The position numbers and the translations under genes were made by a program. Of a stretch of DNA of 64,000 nucleotides, positions 23,333 to 36,600 are shown piece after piece. Source of the DNA: Annulohypoxylon bovei var. microspora. Taxonomy: Eukaryota > Ascomycota > Sordariomycetes > Xylariales > Hypoxylaceae. Below the pieces are notes generated by a model, which saw nothing but the letters and a program-made list of their open reading frames with translations, did not search any database and had not been told where the DNA came from. The stretch covers positions 48,124 through 112,123 of the forward strand of contig MU405342.1 of the NCBI GenBank assembly GCA_022836615.1, written 5' to 3'. How positions within the stretch are numbered: the stretch's first letter is position 1; each line of letters starts with the position of its first letter.

Positions 23333-26300
23333 CGTGATACTAGTGTTGAGGATTCAACCAGTAAAATGAAGATCCTCCCCTAGGACCCGTTGCAAACATG
23401 TTTTTTCACCCCTCTCAAACTAGGACTGTCACTGGATCTATCAAGATGAGGTTGCTGGACGGACGATGTTTTCGAGGCAAATGAAAAAGATTGAAAGTTA
23501 ATATGATTCGCGGGTGCTTAGAAATGAATGTACTATGTAAGTATAAAGTTTTAGTTAAAGACTAGCAAGGCAGCCACGAAAATAGTTGTTATCTCATTGG
23601 ATTGATCTATGAGAACTTGGAAGCAGTGACACTTGAAGTCGGCAACTTTAAAGTCGTAGTGTAGGTGACAGGTAAGGCAAGAGCGGGGATTGTCTATCCA
23701 ATCAAAATTCGCCGCCAGCTCAGGTGGAGTTTAAATAAAGAAATTACACTGTGATTTTAGACTGTGTTCGTCCAAACGCTCGGGCCTCCCTTTTTTCCCC
23801 CTAGTGGTTAACGATGATTGGCCAAATCCAAGGACGCCAATTGGCTTCCAAGGATCACCTCTTGCAACTTGTGGCTCTCGACTGTTGATAATAAAATTGC
23901 AATTATTAGCGAGCTGTTGTCGTTTTCCTCTTCTAGAAAATCATCGATTTTGTCTTTTCTAAAAATGCCTTCTTGGCTTCACTTAGCCAAATTCAACCCA
24001 ATCCAACCCACCTAGAGCTATCTTGCTTCTAGCTACTCTGCTAAAAAGGGGCCAAGATTTATTACGCTAAGAGCCTGTTGGATGAATGCGCCGTAGGAAC
24101 TTGGCAGTCTATTGTAAATTGTCAACCTATTTCTTGTGGTATGCACTTATTTGAGATATGACGGTATAGACAACTACTAGGTATTTGGGATGTCGAGTGA
24201 AGTTCATGTTCGCTTGTCCTCGAGAGAGCCAACTCGATATGGTTGGCCTTCATTGTCCCAATCTTGGAATGCAAGAAAAACGGCTGTTTATATATAACAA
24301 ATGCCCGGACAAAAAAGATTTCCCCGGAATTAATCAGCCTTCCATGATCGGGAAGGTTGAGCCGTCTGCTACGGATGCTACCCGATAATTTACTACACGG
24401 CTCGGGCGCCATCTTATGGCGAAAGCATACCTAATTCACCAACTTTGGTACTCGGCGGATCACTCGCTAAACTGCCAAGGAAGAAAGATATTCTGGTTAA
24501 TGCGACTTTAGCTAACATGAACCGGTTCTAGCCGTACCGTCATCCGGGGGAATACTCGATTAGTGAAGTCCTGTGATGGCGATTTGCATGAAAAGGACAA
24601 GGTCTTCAAGAGGGTCGATAAAATGAGGTCAGACGAGCTGCGTCCAATCAGGCCTGGAAGTCTGGTGTACTCCGGCTGGAGAATCGAGTCTGGTGAAGAA
24701 TAAGCAAAATTTTGGGCATCCTCCAAGCCTAATGCGTGTGAAAACTCGGCCGATGTAGATGATATAATGTTACATAGACCGATGTAAAGTGGCTTGGCCT
24801 AGAACCGGGTCACGTCCCGCTCAAGATTGCGACGGTAGAACAGCTTTATCTCGCATCGTAGCGAGGCTAGAAGCTCTGATCGTATTTCGAGTTGCTAATA
24901 TCGACGACAAAGCCACTCATTTCGTTTTTTTTTTTTTTTTTTTTTTCGTGTAGTTCCTAGACATCTAACTGCCTATCCACATGTGTAGGTAGGATAAGTG
25001 GGCATGGAATATCAATGAGAATTCCGAATCGCCTCGTTATAACTACACATGGTAAACATCCATATCTTATATATTAGGTCTTACCTCTATTTCGTTAGTT
25101 ATATCTTAAGCTCCTATCTTAGGTCATCTTATCTTGCTCGAATTTTTCCATTTGGTGGGACGCCTTTAACGAGCCAGGCACATCGAAAAAGGTAAGCCAA
25201 AAAAATAAGAGCGATGAGATATGCACCTATATGTGTGACAGATATTTCTCCTTACAGATATCTCGACACATGCGCGATGTATCACTTTTGGACCGGGAGG
25301 ATTCATTACTAACCAGCTAACCAGAGTGCCGTGCCCGGCTTTGCGGGCCAACAGCATGGGTTGTTGGTGTGCGGTGTGGTTGTGTGCGAGTGATCGTTTC
25401 CGCAATGACAGGCATCGCCTGGGGATTCTCAAGGGAAAATAACGAGGCCCTCGAACCAGTCGGGGCTTTTTATTTCGTTTCCCCCTTCTCTCGTTAGCGT
25501 TAGCTTATTAGACGCCTGGACGCTACCACCCTACCCGTGCTCCATGGTGCATCCGTGAGCTCGTACGGTACGGCACTCCTGTAACACTGCGCGCACGCTG
25601 CAACGGCTCGGACAATTTTACCCATTGGACCACCCCTGCAGACACACCACATAAGATAATCTGATGTAGGCACGCTGGCACGTATGTAGGTACATGCCTA
25701 CGTTAGCAGGACCCCGTGCTGTAGCTTAATGTAGGTAATCTCGACTGCGGCTTGCTCCAAAACGCAAAGAAGCCCAGACACTACATAAACTGGCACGCAC
25801 CCCTAGCGCTCGGCGCGTGGACCGTTTGATGACAAGGTGTCTAGCGAGCCAACCGCGGCACTGAGTCGCACGTCTATCAAGGTTAAGCTTGTCATGCACA
25901 GCCCTGGGGCTCTCCACGGTCTGCACGGCGTGGTACGTGCATCGGTGTTTTTTATTCCTTGTGTTTATCTTGCGGTGTGATGCAAGATGCAAGCTCGCAA
26001 GGGCCGTCACGGTAATCGTATGTATGTAAGCTATTATGTACTAGTATATGTATGTACATATGTGAAGAGATCGGAGCCAGGAAAGATCGAGACCTCCAGC
26101 AAGGAACACCCAGGTCAGCAGCGTAAGAAAAAGAGGGGAAGAGCCTCTTGAGCGACAAGCGGTTCGGAGTGAGCATTGGCTCATTTGCCCGGATGCGTAC
26201 GAATCTGCGAGTCTGCGAGTATAATGTGTGCGGTGTGCGTGTGTAGTATGTAGGCGGTGACTCCGTCCCGTGGGATTTTATTTTCCGTCCGTGTGGAGGA

Positions 26301-27898
26301 GAGAGAGAGCCTGGAGGTGTGACTGACGAGCGTTTGTGTCTTCGTTGAATGGTGCTTTGTTGATGTGTACTGTCGTAATTCCCGGAAATGAAACGAATCT
26401 TCCCGGTACGAGACAACTATATTATAGACCTCGATATCATATCAAACTACCGTAATGAACCTGGCAACAGACCCAGCACTGACCTCTTAGTGTTTAACGC
26501 TTACGCCTAACCTGACAACATAATTGTAGATTTAAGAGAAAAGACGCCAAAGCAAACGTCGAGAGAGGGAGACGGGGGTCGAAAGGTAGTACGGGCCGAA
26601 TCCTTAGGGTTAGTTGAGGCGGATTATAAGCTCGCTTCCCGGGTTGTATTGACAAGTCTGGATGGATCTGATGGATGGATGGGATGGGATTTGATCAGCC
26701 TGGTCCCGAAACGAAAAATTTCTGAGGGTCGCGGTAAACATCTTGTTTCTTGTTTTCTCGCGCTTGTTTCATTTTCTGGATCCAAATTTCCTTTCTTTGC
26801 CCTATCAGAAAGTGTTTCGTTTCATTGATATATCCTATATCCATCCCAAACTCGGTGAATTCTACCTTTTTTACTTTGCTCTCCTCCCCCACACATGTTC
26901 GTGTTTGGACATGTAGCCTACACGTCCTGTGTGTGTTCCCCTTCACCTCCTCACTATTTCCTAGGTACCTATACAGGATTCTTTTCTCAAGATTAGAATC
27001 TTATTACATGATCTCGCCCCCATAGAGCTTCCCCTCTCGTTTTGGCCAATACCGCCGGCCAGATACAAGAGAAGACGGAGATCAGAAAGTGGAAAAAATA
27101 TACACGAGATTGGAAAAAAGATGACAGCGAGAAGACCCCGAGCTCGAAGAACCCCGCCCGTTTGTCTGGTACAACGAGTTTGCCATCAAATAGTTGGGCG
27201 CGGCTAAGCTGGGCGCTTCAGGCTCTGTCAACCGGACCACCGCTTCCACCCCCCCTTTCACGTCACAAAAAACACCAGCCCAAAAAAGGTTCGACTTAAT
27301 ATATAGTACATGAAGACGCAGAAGACCTTCCGAATGAACGACTCCTATCATTATGAATCTTGCGCTCTCCTCTCTCCCCTTCTCCTCTCGTGCTGTCGCC
27401 TCCCGGCGTAGCACAAGTTCCCGGTTTGTGGCGAAATAAGAGCCGCAAGCGCCGCGTCCGAAAAAGAAACTCGACAATGCAACTGGCAATACGATGGACC
27501 TGGCCTGGCCTGAGTTGACCAAGACGAAAATGTCGGGAAAAAAAGCAGGAATCAAATCCGAGTCTGGACGGGGCCTGGCTCGAGGCAGCGAAAACGGCCC
27601 GCGGAATCATGCTAATATTAAAACAGCCCTGGGAAGCAGAAGCCGTGTAATGGCGGGAGTATGATATGTAGATGGAAAGATGCATTATGTTGTACATGGT
27701 ATCCTGCGCGACTGAAAATGACGGATGACGGATGCGCGATATGGGTATATTTTACAAATCGGGTATGAATGATGTGTGGTATGGTATGAAACATTAATCT
27801 TGCGAGCAGATGTCGAAAGCGACTATCCCGCAAGGAAAAGCTGGACTCACCCATACACAAGATATGGGGTTTCATGTTCTTCCAGTGTCGACCGAACG
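23333..27898. other. 4.6-kb intergenic region
   Basis: Lies between the MLH1 start and the 3' end of the next minus-strand gene. It contains a poly-T run of about 22 nt at 24925-24946, TAGGTA-type motifs near 24987, 25687 and 26965, and purine/pyrimidine tracts. The ORFs at 25726-26416, 27082-27697 and elsewhere have no domain and are open on overlapping frames. I see no gene. Confidence 0.5.
24925..24946. repeat. Poly(T) homopolymer tract
   Basis: A run of about 22 consecutive T on the plus strand within non-coding DNA. Possibly the remnant of a retroposed poly(A) tail or just slippage. The exact length is error-prone in sequencing. Confidence 0.8.
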
Positions 27899-30498
27899 CT
27901 ACCGCCCTCGTCGTGAAGGGTCGGGCTTTTCTATTAATCCACCGATGTCGACGCGCCCTGATCGGTCATCCCGCGGCCAACCGGGCGCTTCTCCCGAAGG
28001 ACCTGGCTGTCCCGGACCACGGATGGGCGGCAGTTGATATTCCACTTGCTGAGGCGGCCTAGTCATGGAAAGCTCGCTCCTTGGGATATGGTGAGAGGGA
28101 CCAGGCTGGGGTTCTATTCGCACAGGTCCGGCAGAAGAATATGAGGAGATGTTCGGACTCACGCCGGGGGTAAGACCCGAAGCCAGTGGTGCGGGTGTTG
28201 GTGGTTGCCGTGGTGTGTAGCCCCCTTCACGAGGTGATTCTCCGAATCGTGGCCGTCCAGGATCGAAAGAGCCGGAAACAGGTGTCAACTGAGCGTATGA
28301 CTGAGGTTGGAACGAATATGAAAATTCTCGAGCGTGAGGAGAGGGCGAGGGATGCGGGAATGGCTGGGCCGGACGACTTATCAACAACACGACGAAATAT
28401 ATCGAATCCTCCTTCGCGAGTCCGATACGAATCGGGTACGGTCGTGGTTGTCCGTCTCCGGAGATGAATGTGAAGAAATCCTGGCGGTCTAGTTGGAACC
28501 TCGATATCGATTCTGGGCTGAACGGCAAAGCCTGTATTACTCTCTCGGCCTCCTGCTTTCCGAAGATCGGCGGAAGATAATTCGGTTCTTTTCTAGCCTG
28601 CTCATCCTGCAAAGACCTCTGAAGCGCCATGACTCTATCACGCTCGGCTGAACTGACGACATCTAATAACCTTCGACCTAGGATCGACCTGGAACCCACT
28701 GCCTCGACGAAAGTACTTGAAGCCTTCGAAATCTCCAAATCCATGGTTAGGAATGCTACTGGCTCCGGTGCACGTGTGGGTATGGATAGGGGGGCGGGAT
28801 AGATGTTCGCGTCTGAAACCGATCCACGTTCGATAAATCTGGGTGCGATGGGGTCGCTCGGCTGGGATTTCAACACCCTATAAGAATGGCTTCTTCGAAG
28901 GGGGTCATCGTACGAGGAAGCAGAAACCGCGCTGATCGGTGAGTAAAGAGAGACTGGTCGTCGCATCGAAGGATCGGCTGGATGAGGGAACCTCCCAGTA
29001 TCAAATCGAGGTTGGTTATCGTCGCGTAATCGAGGTCGGCCGCGCTTTTTATGCTGGACGTCGACACAGGAATCTTCCTTGCCGTTACTCAGACATCTCG
29101 AACAAGGCCGCTGAGCTATTCACACCAAATCGTCAGCGCTAACCCAGAATTCCACAGCACGTGAGTATATATAAAAAAGAAAGAAAAAATCAAGTTGTCA
29201 ATGGATCCAGCTCGGAACGTATAACGTATCCCCCCACGGGTATTCATGGCGCATTTTGAGTCGGACGAGTAAGACATGTGGCAGGAGGTTTCCAAAATGC
29301 CCAGCAAAGACCGAGACCGCAACCTCTCAACGTTGTGTGCTCGTGGCAAATTCGGCCTCGTCTCCAGCTTCGCTGATAGCACCTTACAATGCTCTTCATG
29401 ACATCAACCACCTGCGCCTGTCTTGCCCTGTATTTTTCTCTGGGGTTGGTTTCGACAACTTTTGCTACTCTTTTGGGAGCTACTGTTGAAGCCTGGGCCG
29501 TCCCCGAATATGGTTCTTGATGCCCTCGCCGATCTCTAGCAGCGGGTGCACTAGAAATCGCGAAGCCCCTGATTCCCAAAGAGCCATCTCCTTTTAGGCC
29601 AGAACTCGTTTGCCCACAACCATAGCCAGGAGTACGAAGAATCACACAAATCTTCATAGTTGTCATCCGAGACGGCGTCCAGTTGGCATCGAGTACTATG
29701 CACAAAATACTCGTTCTTTCGAAGAAATTCCGTCACAACCACCATCTGGGGGATACAACATGCAATGGGAAACAATGAAAAATCGGAATAGGATACGTAC
29801 CATCACATCTAAGAAATGTTAGCATCTGGATTTGTGCTAGGGTGGAGGGGACCAAAATTGCGGTAGTACCTTAGATGTGCTCTTTTGCAGGGCACACATG
29901 CCGAAGCCACATGGCCCTTGGTTTTCCTCTGGGATTTGGGAGAGGTATAGGGCGGATTCTCAGCTCCCTGTGGATTTCCCGGCATTGCGTAGGGTGACGG
30001 TCCAAGGCTAGGTCCAACTACGGGCGGAAGCGGATACTGAGGCTGGGGAGCCATCGGGCCTGGTAGCTGCTGGGTGTAGGACATTGGTCTTCCCATCGTT
30101 TCGTCCTGGCGGTGGTAGGATGGATACGGCATCCGTTCCGGGCCCTCCATGGAATAGCCTCTAGGAGCGCTGGTGGTTGGTGGTAGTAAAGGTTGTTGCG
30201 GGGGTGGTACTCGATATTCGCCTCCTGGAACTGTCGAGCTTGGGCGGTACGCATCATGACTAACAGGCTGATAGCCTCCCTGACCTCGATCACCGACCTC
30301 TGGGTTTGGCTTGGGCGGGAGTGGTGGTGGAGACCCTGACATGGGCGGAGAGGGATACGCCCTTGTGCTACTGAGAGCACAATCCGTCTCTGCTCTGGCC
30401 CAGGACAGGTCTAGAGCGAAGTTCGCCAGATTCGATATACCTCGGCGCTGGCCGAGCGGAAAATTCGACTGCTCAGCACGATAAGTAAGGGTTTGCAT
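27899..30498 (-). CDS. Zn(II)2Cys6 transcription factor with possible PAS region (617 aa)
   Basis: Nuclear regulator. Exons: 30498-29870, an 8-nt micro-exon 29808-29801, and 29115-27899; the sum is 618 codons with stop. The N-terminal 190 residues are Pro/Gly/Tyr-rich and disordered. The zinc cluster has cysteines at 201, 204, 211, 217, 220 and 229 (VPCKRAHLRC, then RPCSRC), followed by the basic KKRGRPRLRDD, an AT-hook-like RGRP. Residues about 310-440 (VAFLTMDLEIS to IYFVVLLI) look like a PAS fold, which is known in this class of fungal factors. The C-terminus is again Pro/Ser-rich. The third zinc cysteine is encoded by the micro-exon, and the intron after it is about 685 nt, very long for this window. 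The start is the first in-frame Met; an upstream exon cannot be excluded. Targets unknown. Confidence 0.88.
29116..29800 (-). other. Long intron (about 685 nt) inside a zinc-cluster gene
   Basis: Starts GTACGT (29800-29795) and ends GAATAG before 29115. Other introns here are mostly 50-200 nt. A reading frame of about 150 codons spans much of it on the same strand, with no recognised domain. It could hold an alternative exon or regulatory element, but nothing in it is decisive. Confidence 0.65.
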
Positions 30499-33400
30499 GG
30501 ATGCAGCCTAAGAAGAATACACGGTAGGACCCTGAGTTCCTAACGTTTTCTTCTCCTTCCAAACGGCGGCCTGGCACTCTTGGTTGGGAGTACGGCAACA
30601 CCGTCTAGAGCTGGGGCTGACGATCCTCAAGGAATAGCATGCCCGGGCTGATTCGATAGTTGGAAGAGTAGCCTTAGAATCGTTTGGGCTTCAGACCGCA
30701 CGGGTTGGTCAGCAGCGCTTTTCTTCAGGTCCGCGAGCGCAATCCAGACTTGAAATCTTTGTTGAAAATTAGAAAGGTGATTATCAAACTTTTTTTTTCT
30801 TCCAGTTCCGCGGGGTGTTTATCGCAGGAAAGTTATATGGCCCAAGGCAGGTCGAGAGAAAGAGACTAAGTGTTAGGAATGGCGACCTCAGTCCTGCCTG
30901 ACTTCGATGGCGAGAGTTCAAAGACAGGTCGGACAAGCAAAATCGTCTGTGATACTGGCTCAGTCAAGGTTAGGAATCCAGTGATACGGCGCGCGGCGGA
31001 GTTGGTGGAAACCTAGGAGATGGGATGACGGGGAGCTGCAGCACAAGACACACGACACTCTCTCCTTGTAGCACCGTCAGATAGCTCTTGGGTCTTGGAG
31101 GCCTGGGAAGGGCAACGTGCCAGCGGCGGTAGCTGCGTCGGGCAAGAGCTAGATGATGCCGACTTGTCGACTCAAGATGGAGAAGCTCGACAACTTTTTG
31201 GGTCTGGATAAGGTCGCGGGAGGCTTTTGTGCGACTTTAATATTAGAGATTGGGACAATTTAGGTACGAACCAGGGTACAAGCTCTTTTGGGGCGCCATA
31301 CGAAAGTACTTAGGCCACTTGCTGCACACGCGCCAGGTCTGCTTGGCAGTTCTCGTTGATGAGCACTGAGAATGCGCTGGCACGAGCGCTGCTGGGCTGG
31401 GCAGTGAGTGACTGGGGGGTCCTACTACTACGACAGGGAGTGGGCATGGGGAAAGACAAAGGGTAGCAGCAAGACAGTCTGAAGAGATCCCTGGAGCATA
31501 GTCGATGTCGATGTGACGACAAGGCGAGTAGTATGTAGCATGTACTGTAGCATGCGAGAGGCTAATAATAAAGATTATGGATTATGGATTATGTTGTCTA
31601 AGGAACAGCACAGCAATGGGCAAGGAGAGCGAGCACAGCACACAAGCAAAGCACACTAGACGTACAGAAAATACTAGTTTTAGTCTAGCCGGCTAATAAA
31701 TGTGCTGAGAGTAAGGATGAGGATGGGTAGCAGTGCTAGATAGAAGAGAGTGGACCTCTTTTTTTGACATGGTGGCCATGATGGTAGAATCCTAGCTCTT
31801 TCCAGGGGTCCCATGGGTGCTGCGGACCTGTCAGGGTTAGACCCTGGCCCTCAACGGGGAAGCATTGGCTGCTAATCATTGATCAGGGATTTTCAAGGGT
31901 AACGGAGAGAGAGAGAAAGAGAGTAGGTACTTACTGCGTAGTATGTAGTAGCGTTCTACCAACCTTACCAACCTACCAGCCTACCAGCGTAGCTAGTAGC
32001 AATAGTGATGAACGAAATCCCCTATGCCTTCAATCTACTAATATCCCACATTAATACTATAACGCATACCATACCTTGCTTGCCATGCAATACAATATCG
32101 TTAAATATGTGGTTTTTCTGATCTCCCCTGGTCCGCCTTGGACCTTGACCTTGGACCTTGGACCTTTTTTTTTATTTTCCCCTGGCGATCTAAGAATTCC
32201 CCGCGTGAGTGCCATGATGTGACTACGTCTGAGCGCTCTGAGATTGCTAAGAAATGCGCAGCGGAAATAATGAGACAAAACTTTTAAAACATGAGTCTTT
32301 AATTGGCTAGGGTTTATCGAGATTCGAGGGACTAAGAGACGAAGGGGCAGGAGTCTAAAAGTTACTATGTATTGTACGTAGAGGGGGGTGTATTGTTCAA
32401 CGGCTTTTAGGGAGGGGGGTGCGTGTCTGATTGCTGATTGCCGGTCCAAAGCCTTTGAGGCCGACCTGGTGGCTGCTACTGTCTCTGACCTCACATGGTA
32501 CCTCCAGTTAATAAGGGGAAACGAACGGTACGTAGACCACTCCTGAGAGGGGTGGGAGCGGGATGCAAGACAAGCAGTTTAAGAAAATGCCCGGTTATGC
32601 GTCCTTGCGTAGTAGGTATGTGAGCTGGCATGCACGTAACTCCCAATACACTGCAAGGAACGCTAAGTGGCTCTGTTGAGGAGTTCCAAGTTGTGAATAA
32701 CGCCATGAATAAGGTGGATTTTGGTGGATGTTTTTTTGTCCCGCCGCTGTAAGTAGTTTTAAAAGTAAGTAGTCATGTTTTGCTTGTGAGTGTTGATGAC
32801 TGAGGAGGACCCACGTATGGGGAGGAGAAACAGCACGGTTAAAAAATAACAACAATACCCAGGTAATAATAATAATAATAACACTTGACTAAATCGGCTT
32901 CCGGCGTCAAATGGCGAGTCAACTATTGGCCAGAGGGAGATTCTGATTGGAGGAACAGCGCTCCAGAGGGCCTCACCTTCAGGCCTCAGCTCAATTAAAT
33001 AGATTGGGGAGCAGCATCTTACACGTGCATTATATGAGGATGATGTAAAAAGGGAACAGTAAGACCACAGAATATTCGAGATCAGTTTTTTACTTGAAAA
33101 CACCAGGGATGTTTAAGTTTGGACCACACCAAGAAGACGGTCAGGGGAGTAGTACTTGTTTAGACTCTATTACTAACCGCCTATTGAGGCTCTACATATT
33201 CCACACCTTTAAAAGCAGGTTAAGAACTGCTCCCCGGTAAGATGCCATAACGTAAAGACGTAGTATCCCGAGCTTTTAGTACGCAACTAAGAATAACGCT
33301 TCGTGGAGTTTGCTAAAATGATAGATGAAAAGTCAGATTCATACATACATGTAATAGATATATTAGTAGTAGGTAGTTATAGTCTTCAGTCTAAACTCAT

Positions 33401-33600
33401 GCCAACTAGAACTAATAACAATGGGGTTTACTGAATACTCATCGCTGTACGTATGTACATATTAAATGGCATAAATGTAGTTTACGGTGTACACAAAAAT
33501 ATACAACACATCACACATAACATTACCTCTCTCGTTCGGTATGGAGATCGTGAGTTTCGACTTTTCGACTTTTTAATGGTGGATAATCTACGGCCGCAGA
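30499..33600. other. Upstream region of the transcription factor, no genes seen
   Basis: First part of a 16-kb gene-poor stretch. It probably includes a long 5' UTR/promoter for the minus-strand transcription factor. It holds a short tandem repeat of CCTTGGA units at about 32136-32166, AAT repeats near 32867-32880, and homopolymer runs. ORFs such as 32057-32494 and 32759-33103 have no domain. Confidence 0.45.
32136..32166. repeat. Short tandem repeat of a GGACCTT unit
   Basis: Three to four imperfect copies of TTGGACC/TTGACC in a row, read directly from the sequence. Non-coding context. Confidence 0.7.
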
Positions 33601-36600
33601 TTTAAAATAACAAAATATGAGGTAGAGAAGAAAAAAAACATGAGGAATGTACTGTAGCATGGCAACATGGGTTCGAATGATAGGGGAGGCTTGTGCGGAA
33701 CCGGACTTCGAGGAGACTTGGCCGCATCCCTACCCGGCGGCAGTTCCTTAGCGGCGGCTCAACGATCATTGTCGCATCTACTGTGGATGAATCTTATTGA
33801 GGGATGTGATGAAGTCGAATTTTTGATTGTTATTCATTTCACCTCGTATTGTAGGCACGTATAATGTATCTTGATAGATAATCAACTGGCAATCGACATG
33901 GGGAAATCTTGCAGGTACTACGTAACCCAGTTCTGGGTTTCGATCACTTCTGCACGGGGTAGCCAAGCTGGGCGTGGCTCAACCCAAGGATTGGTCGAGG
34001 GAGACAAGGAAGGCCTGCCGAGTTCATGCACTCAGTATTTGGTTATATGTATGTATTCGACTATGTATTGGAAAAGTTTGTACATACAGTAGTACATTCG
34101 ACCTACATAAACATACCATGCTGATCCATTTATATTCTTAGCCTTGCATGATCGTGTTATTAGTATGTATTATATTACCAACGTAGGTAGCATAAAACAT
34201 AAAACTTGAAAAGAGCACCAGAAGGCGACGACATGTCCTGATTCTTACGCATGTCTTAAGTGCTTATTTACCTAGGGACTACCGTGCGTGCCTAGCCCAC
34301 CTGCCCGTCCAGGTACGGTACCTGGACAGACATCGCTATCCGTGCCTGGGCATGTCGTTAGTCATGTCGTCAGCTACTCGTGCCTCGGGCTCTGGTGAAG
34401 ATATTGCTTCTTTCGACCTTTTGTCTAGACTCTCGATTTCAACCCCCTGCCCGGCAATGACGAACGTCAGAACAAGGATGAGAAAAAGACTATCGATCAT
34501 GATACATATGGTGCGATGCGATGCGAGGATCGACAGTCACATCGTCCGAGCTTTCAATGCCTTATTCGCTGGATGTCAACATAACGCCTCATTTCCCCAG
34601 AGGAACTTTGGTGAAGAAAAAAAAGAGCTAGATATTCAAATTAGAGACACCAGTCTTGAAAAGGATTCGAGACCTGCGGTGATCGGCGTGGGGTTATGTG
34701 CTAGGTCACATCAATTTGGGATTAGTTTTACTGTACCCAGACCAGTACCCAGACCTGGTGGCATGTGTGGGCTAGATAGAACCGGGTAAGCGTGCTAACG
34801 CATGATCCCGAAATGGTAAAGGGTATGGGCTCCATCGGCGACTAGGTACTTTACATAGGAGGTAAGTGGATGTAGTAGTCTATCTGATTTCTGCAGGGTC
34901 GTGTCACTGCCTCCCGTCGCGACTAATATCTAGCTAATAGGAGATAGAAGCTCACATTTTTTTCCCAGACTATTCCGCCTTGCGCGATCCCGGAAGGGCT
35001 TGGTATGAACATCCTTCGATGCGGTCAACGGCTCGCCTCGTCTTGAGAGATGACAAGATCACACAAATCTCAGTTAAAGAACCCGATCTTCCAAGCAATT
35101 AGCCATGTACATAATCAATACATAGGTATTTAGTCTAAAGTTACCAAATGTGACGGTGTCATCCCGCTAGCAATAACTATTGCGGTAGTTCCCTACCATG
35201 TAACGCATAGCACATGGCAACTATTATACCATGCACTTCATATCGTCTATCGTCTATTATCTACTACCTAACCACATACGTAGGAAGGTTAAAGGGGTAG
35301 CATTTAGCATTGACTTTCTCTCTTTTTCCCTTACATACCTACTGTACCTATGTAAGTATATAGGTAGGTATATAAGGTAATTATAAGTAGGTACCTATAT
35401 AGATAGTAGGAATATAGGGGGTGTATAAGGGGTGTACACACTAGTCTTGCCTGCATCTTAAGATAGGGCTGTTAATGCAATACATATTATCCGTGTACCC
35501 GATGAGTTTTGTGGCTTGGAATGCGGCTGCTAGGATTCCGGTCTGCCATGTGGTTATACAACGGTTCTTTATATTGTGGCTTGTCCAACGAGCTGTCTCG
35601 TCAGCCGTTCTTCGGGCGGATAGGTTAATAAACTACATATTACACGCTTACCGCGTTTTTAATAGGTTTGGACGTTGGAAGTCTTCTCAGCCAGTCAAAA
35701 TTGTCCGTCACGTTATCTACCCTTCTTTTCTCTTTAATTCGACCTCTCCTATGTTGACGTTGGTTGCCTGTAGGTCGAAAAGTTCACGACCGCAAATAGA
35801 CCAGACTGCTACATTAATTATCATCGTCAATGCGCCCATTAATAAAGTTGCACTTTCATATCGCGTCCGCTCTCCGGGAACCAGATTAGCATTACGATAG
35901 TTAGCCCATTATGCCGGTGAGTGCCCTGTTTGTAGCCCTGACCTTGTACCTTGGCCATGGCCATTTTCGGTTTATTAAACCTCGGTCGAGTTCGTGCCTC
36001 ATCAGCACTTTATCAGGTCGACATCGTATATGTAGCCACATATACCTACCTATACTTAGGTGATCATATACATATAAAACCTACCTACCTATCTGCCAGC
36101 CTAGATAATATATGTTATATATGTAGTATATACAAAACTTGTCTTTTACATATTCGAAATCTGTAGTAACCCCGCGTCTCTTTTCGGTCCCGCCAAGTCT
36201 TCGAGTAAAACTTGATCAATATTGGAAAGTTGAGCCAGTTTGCCAGTCCTATTACAGCCCACCGTCGTAGTCTACCTATCTATCTTGGGGGATTAAATCC
36301 TCCGGTCGATCCCCGCTATTGGTTTGAACCCGTCTTTCCACAAGCGCCTGCGGATCTTTTTTACATTCTACATTTCACATTCCACATTCCACATTCTTTG
36401 ACGCCCACACCTGCCGCTCCGTATGTACACGATATGTCTCAAACAAGAGTGAAGCGCATACACGCCACGCCGTCTGGACTCTCGCGTGCCGGGAGAATAT
36501 GGCGCTTCGTGATGGAAACCTCCGTGATAACCGGACAACAAAATCGCCTTTATCTAGTTTCGCAATGATTTAGATTCGTCGCGAATAAAGATCCTGAAAA

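Noticed and set aside
35475..35900. 141-codon ORF in the gene-poor stretch
   Set aside because: No recognisable motif and no splice partners; length alone is weak evidence.
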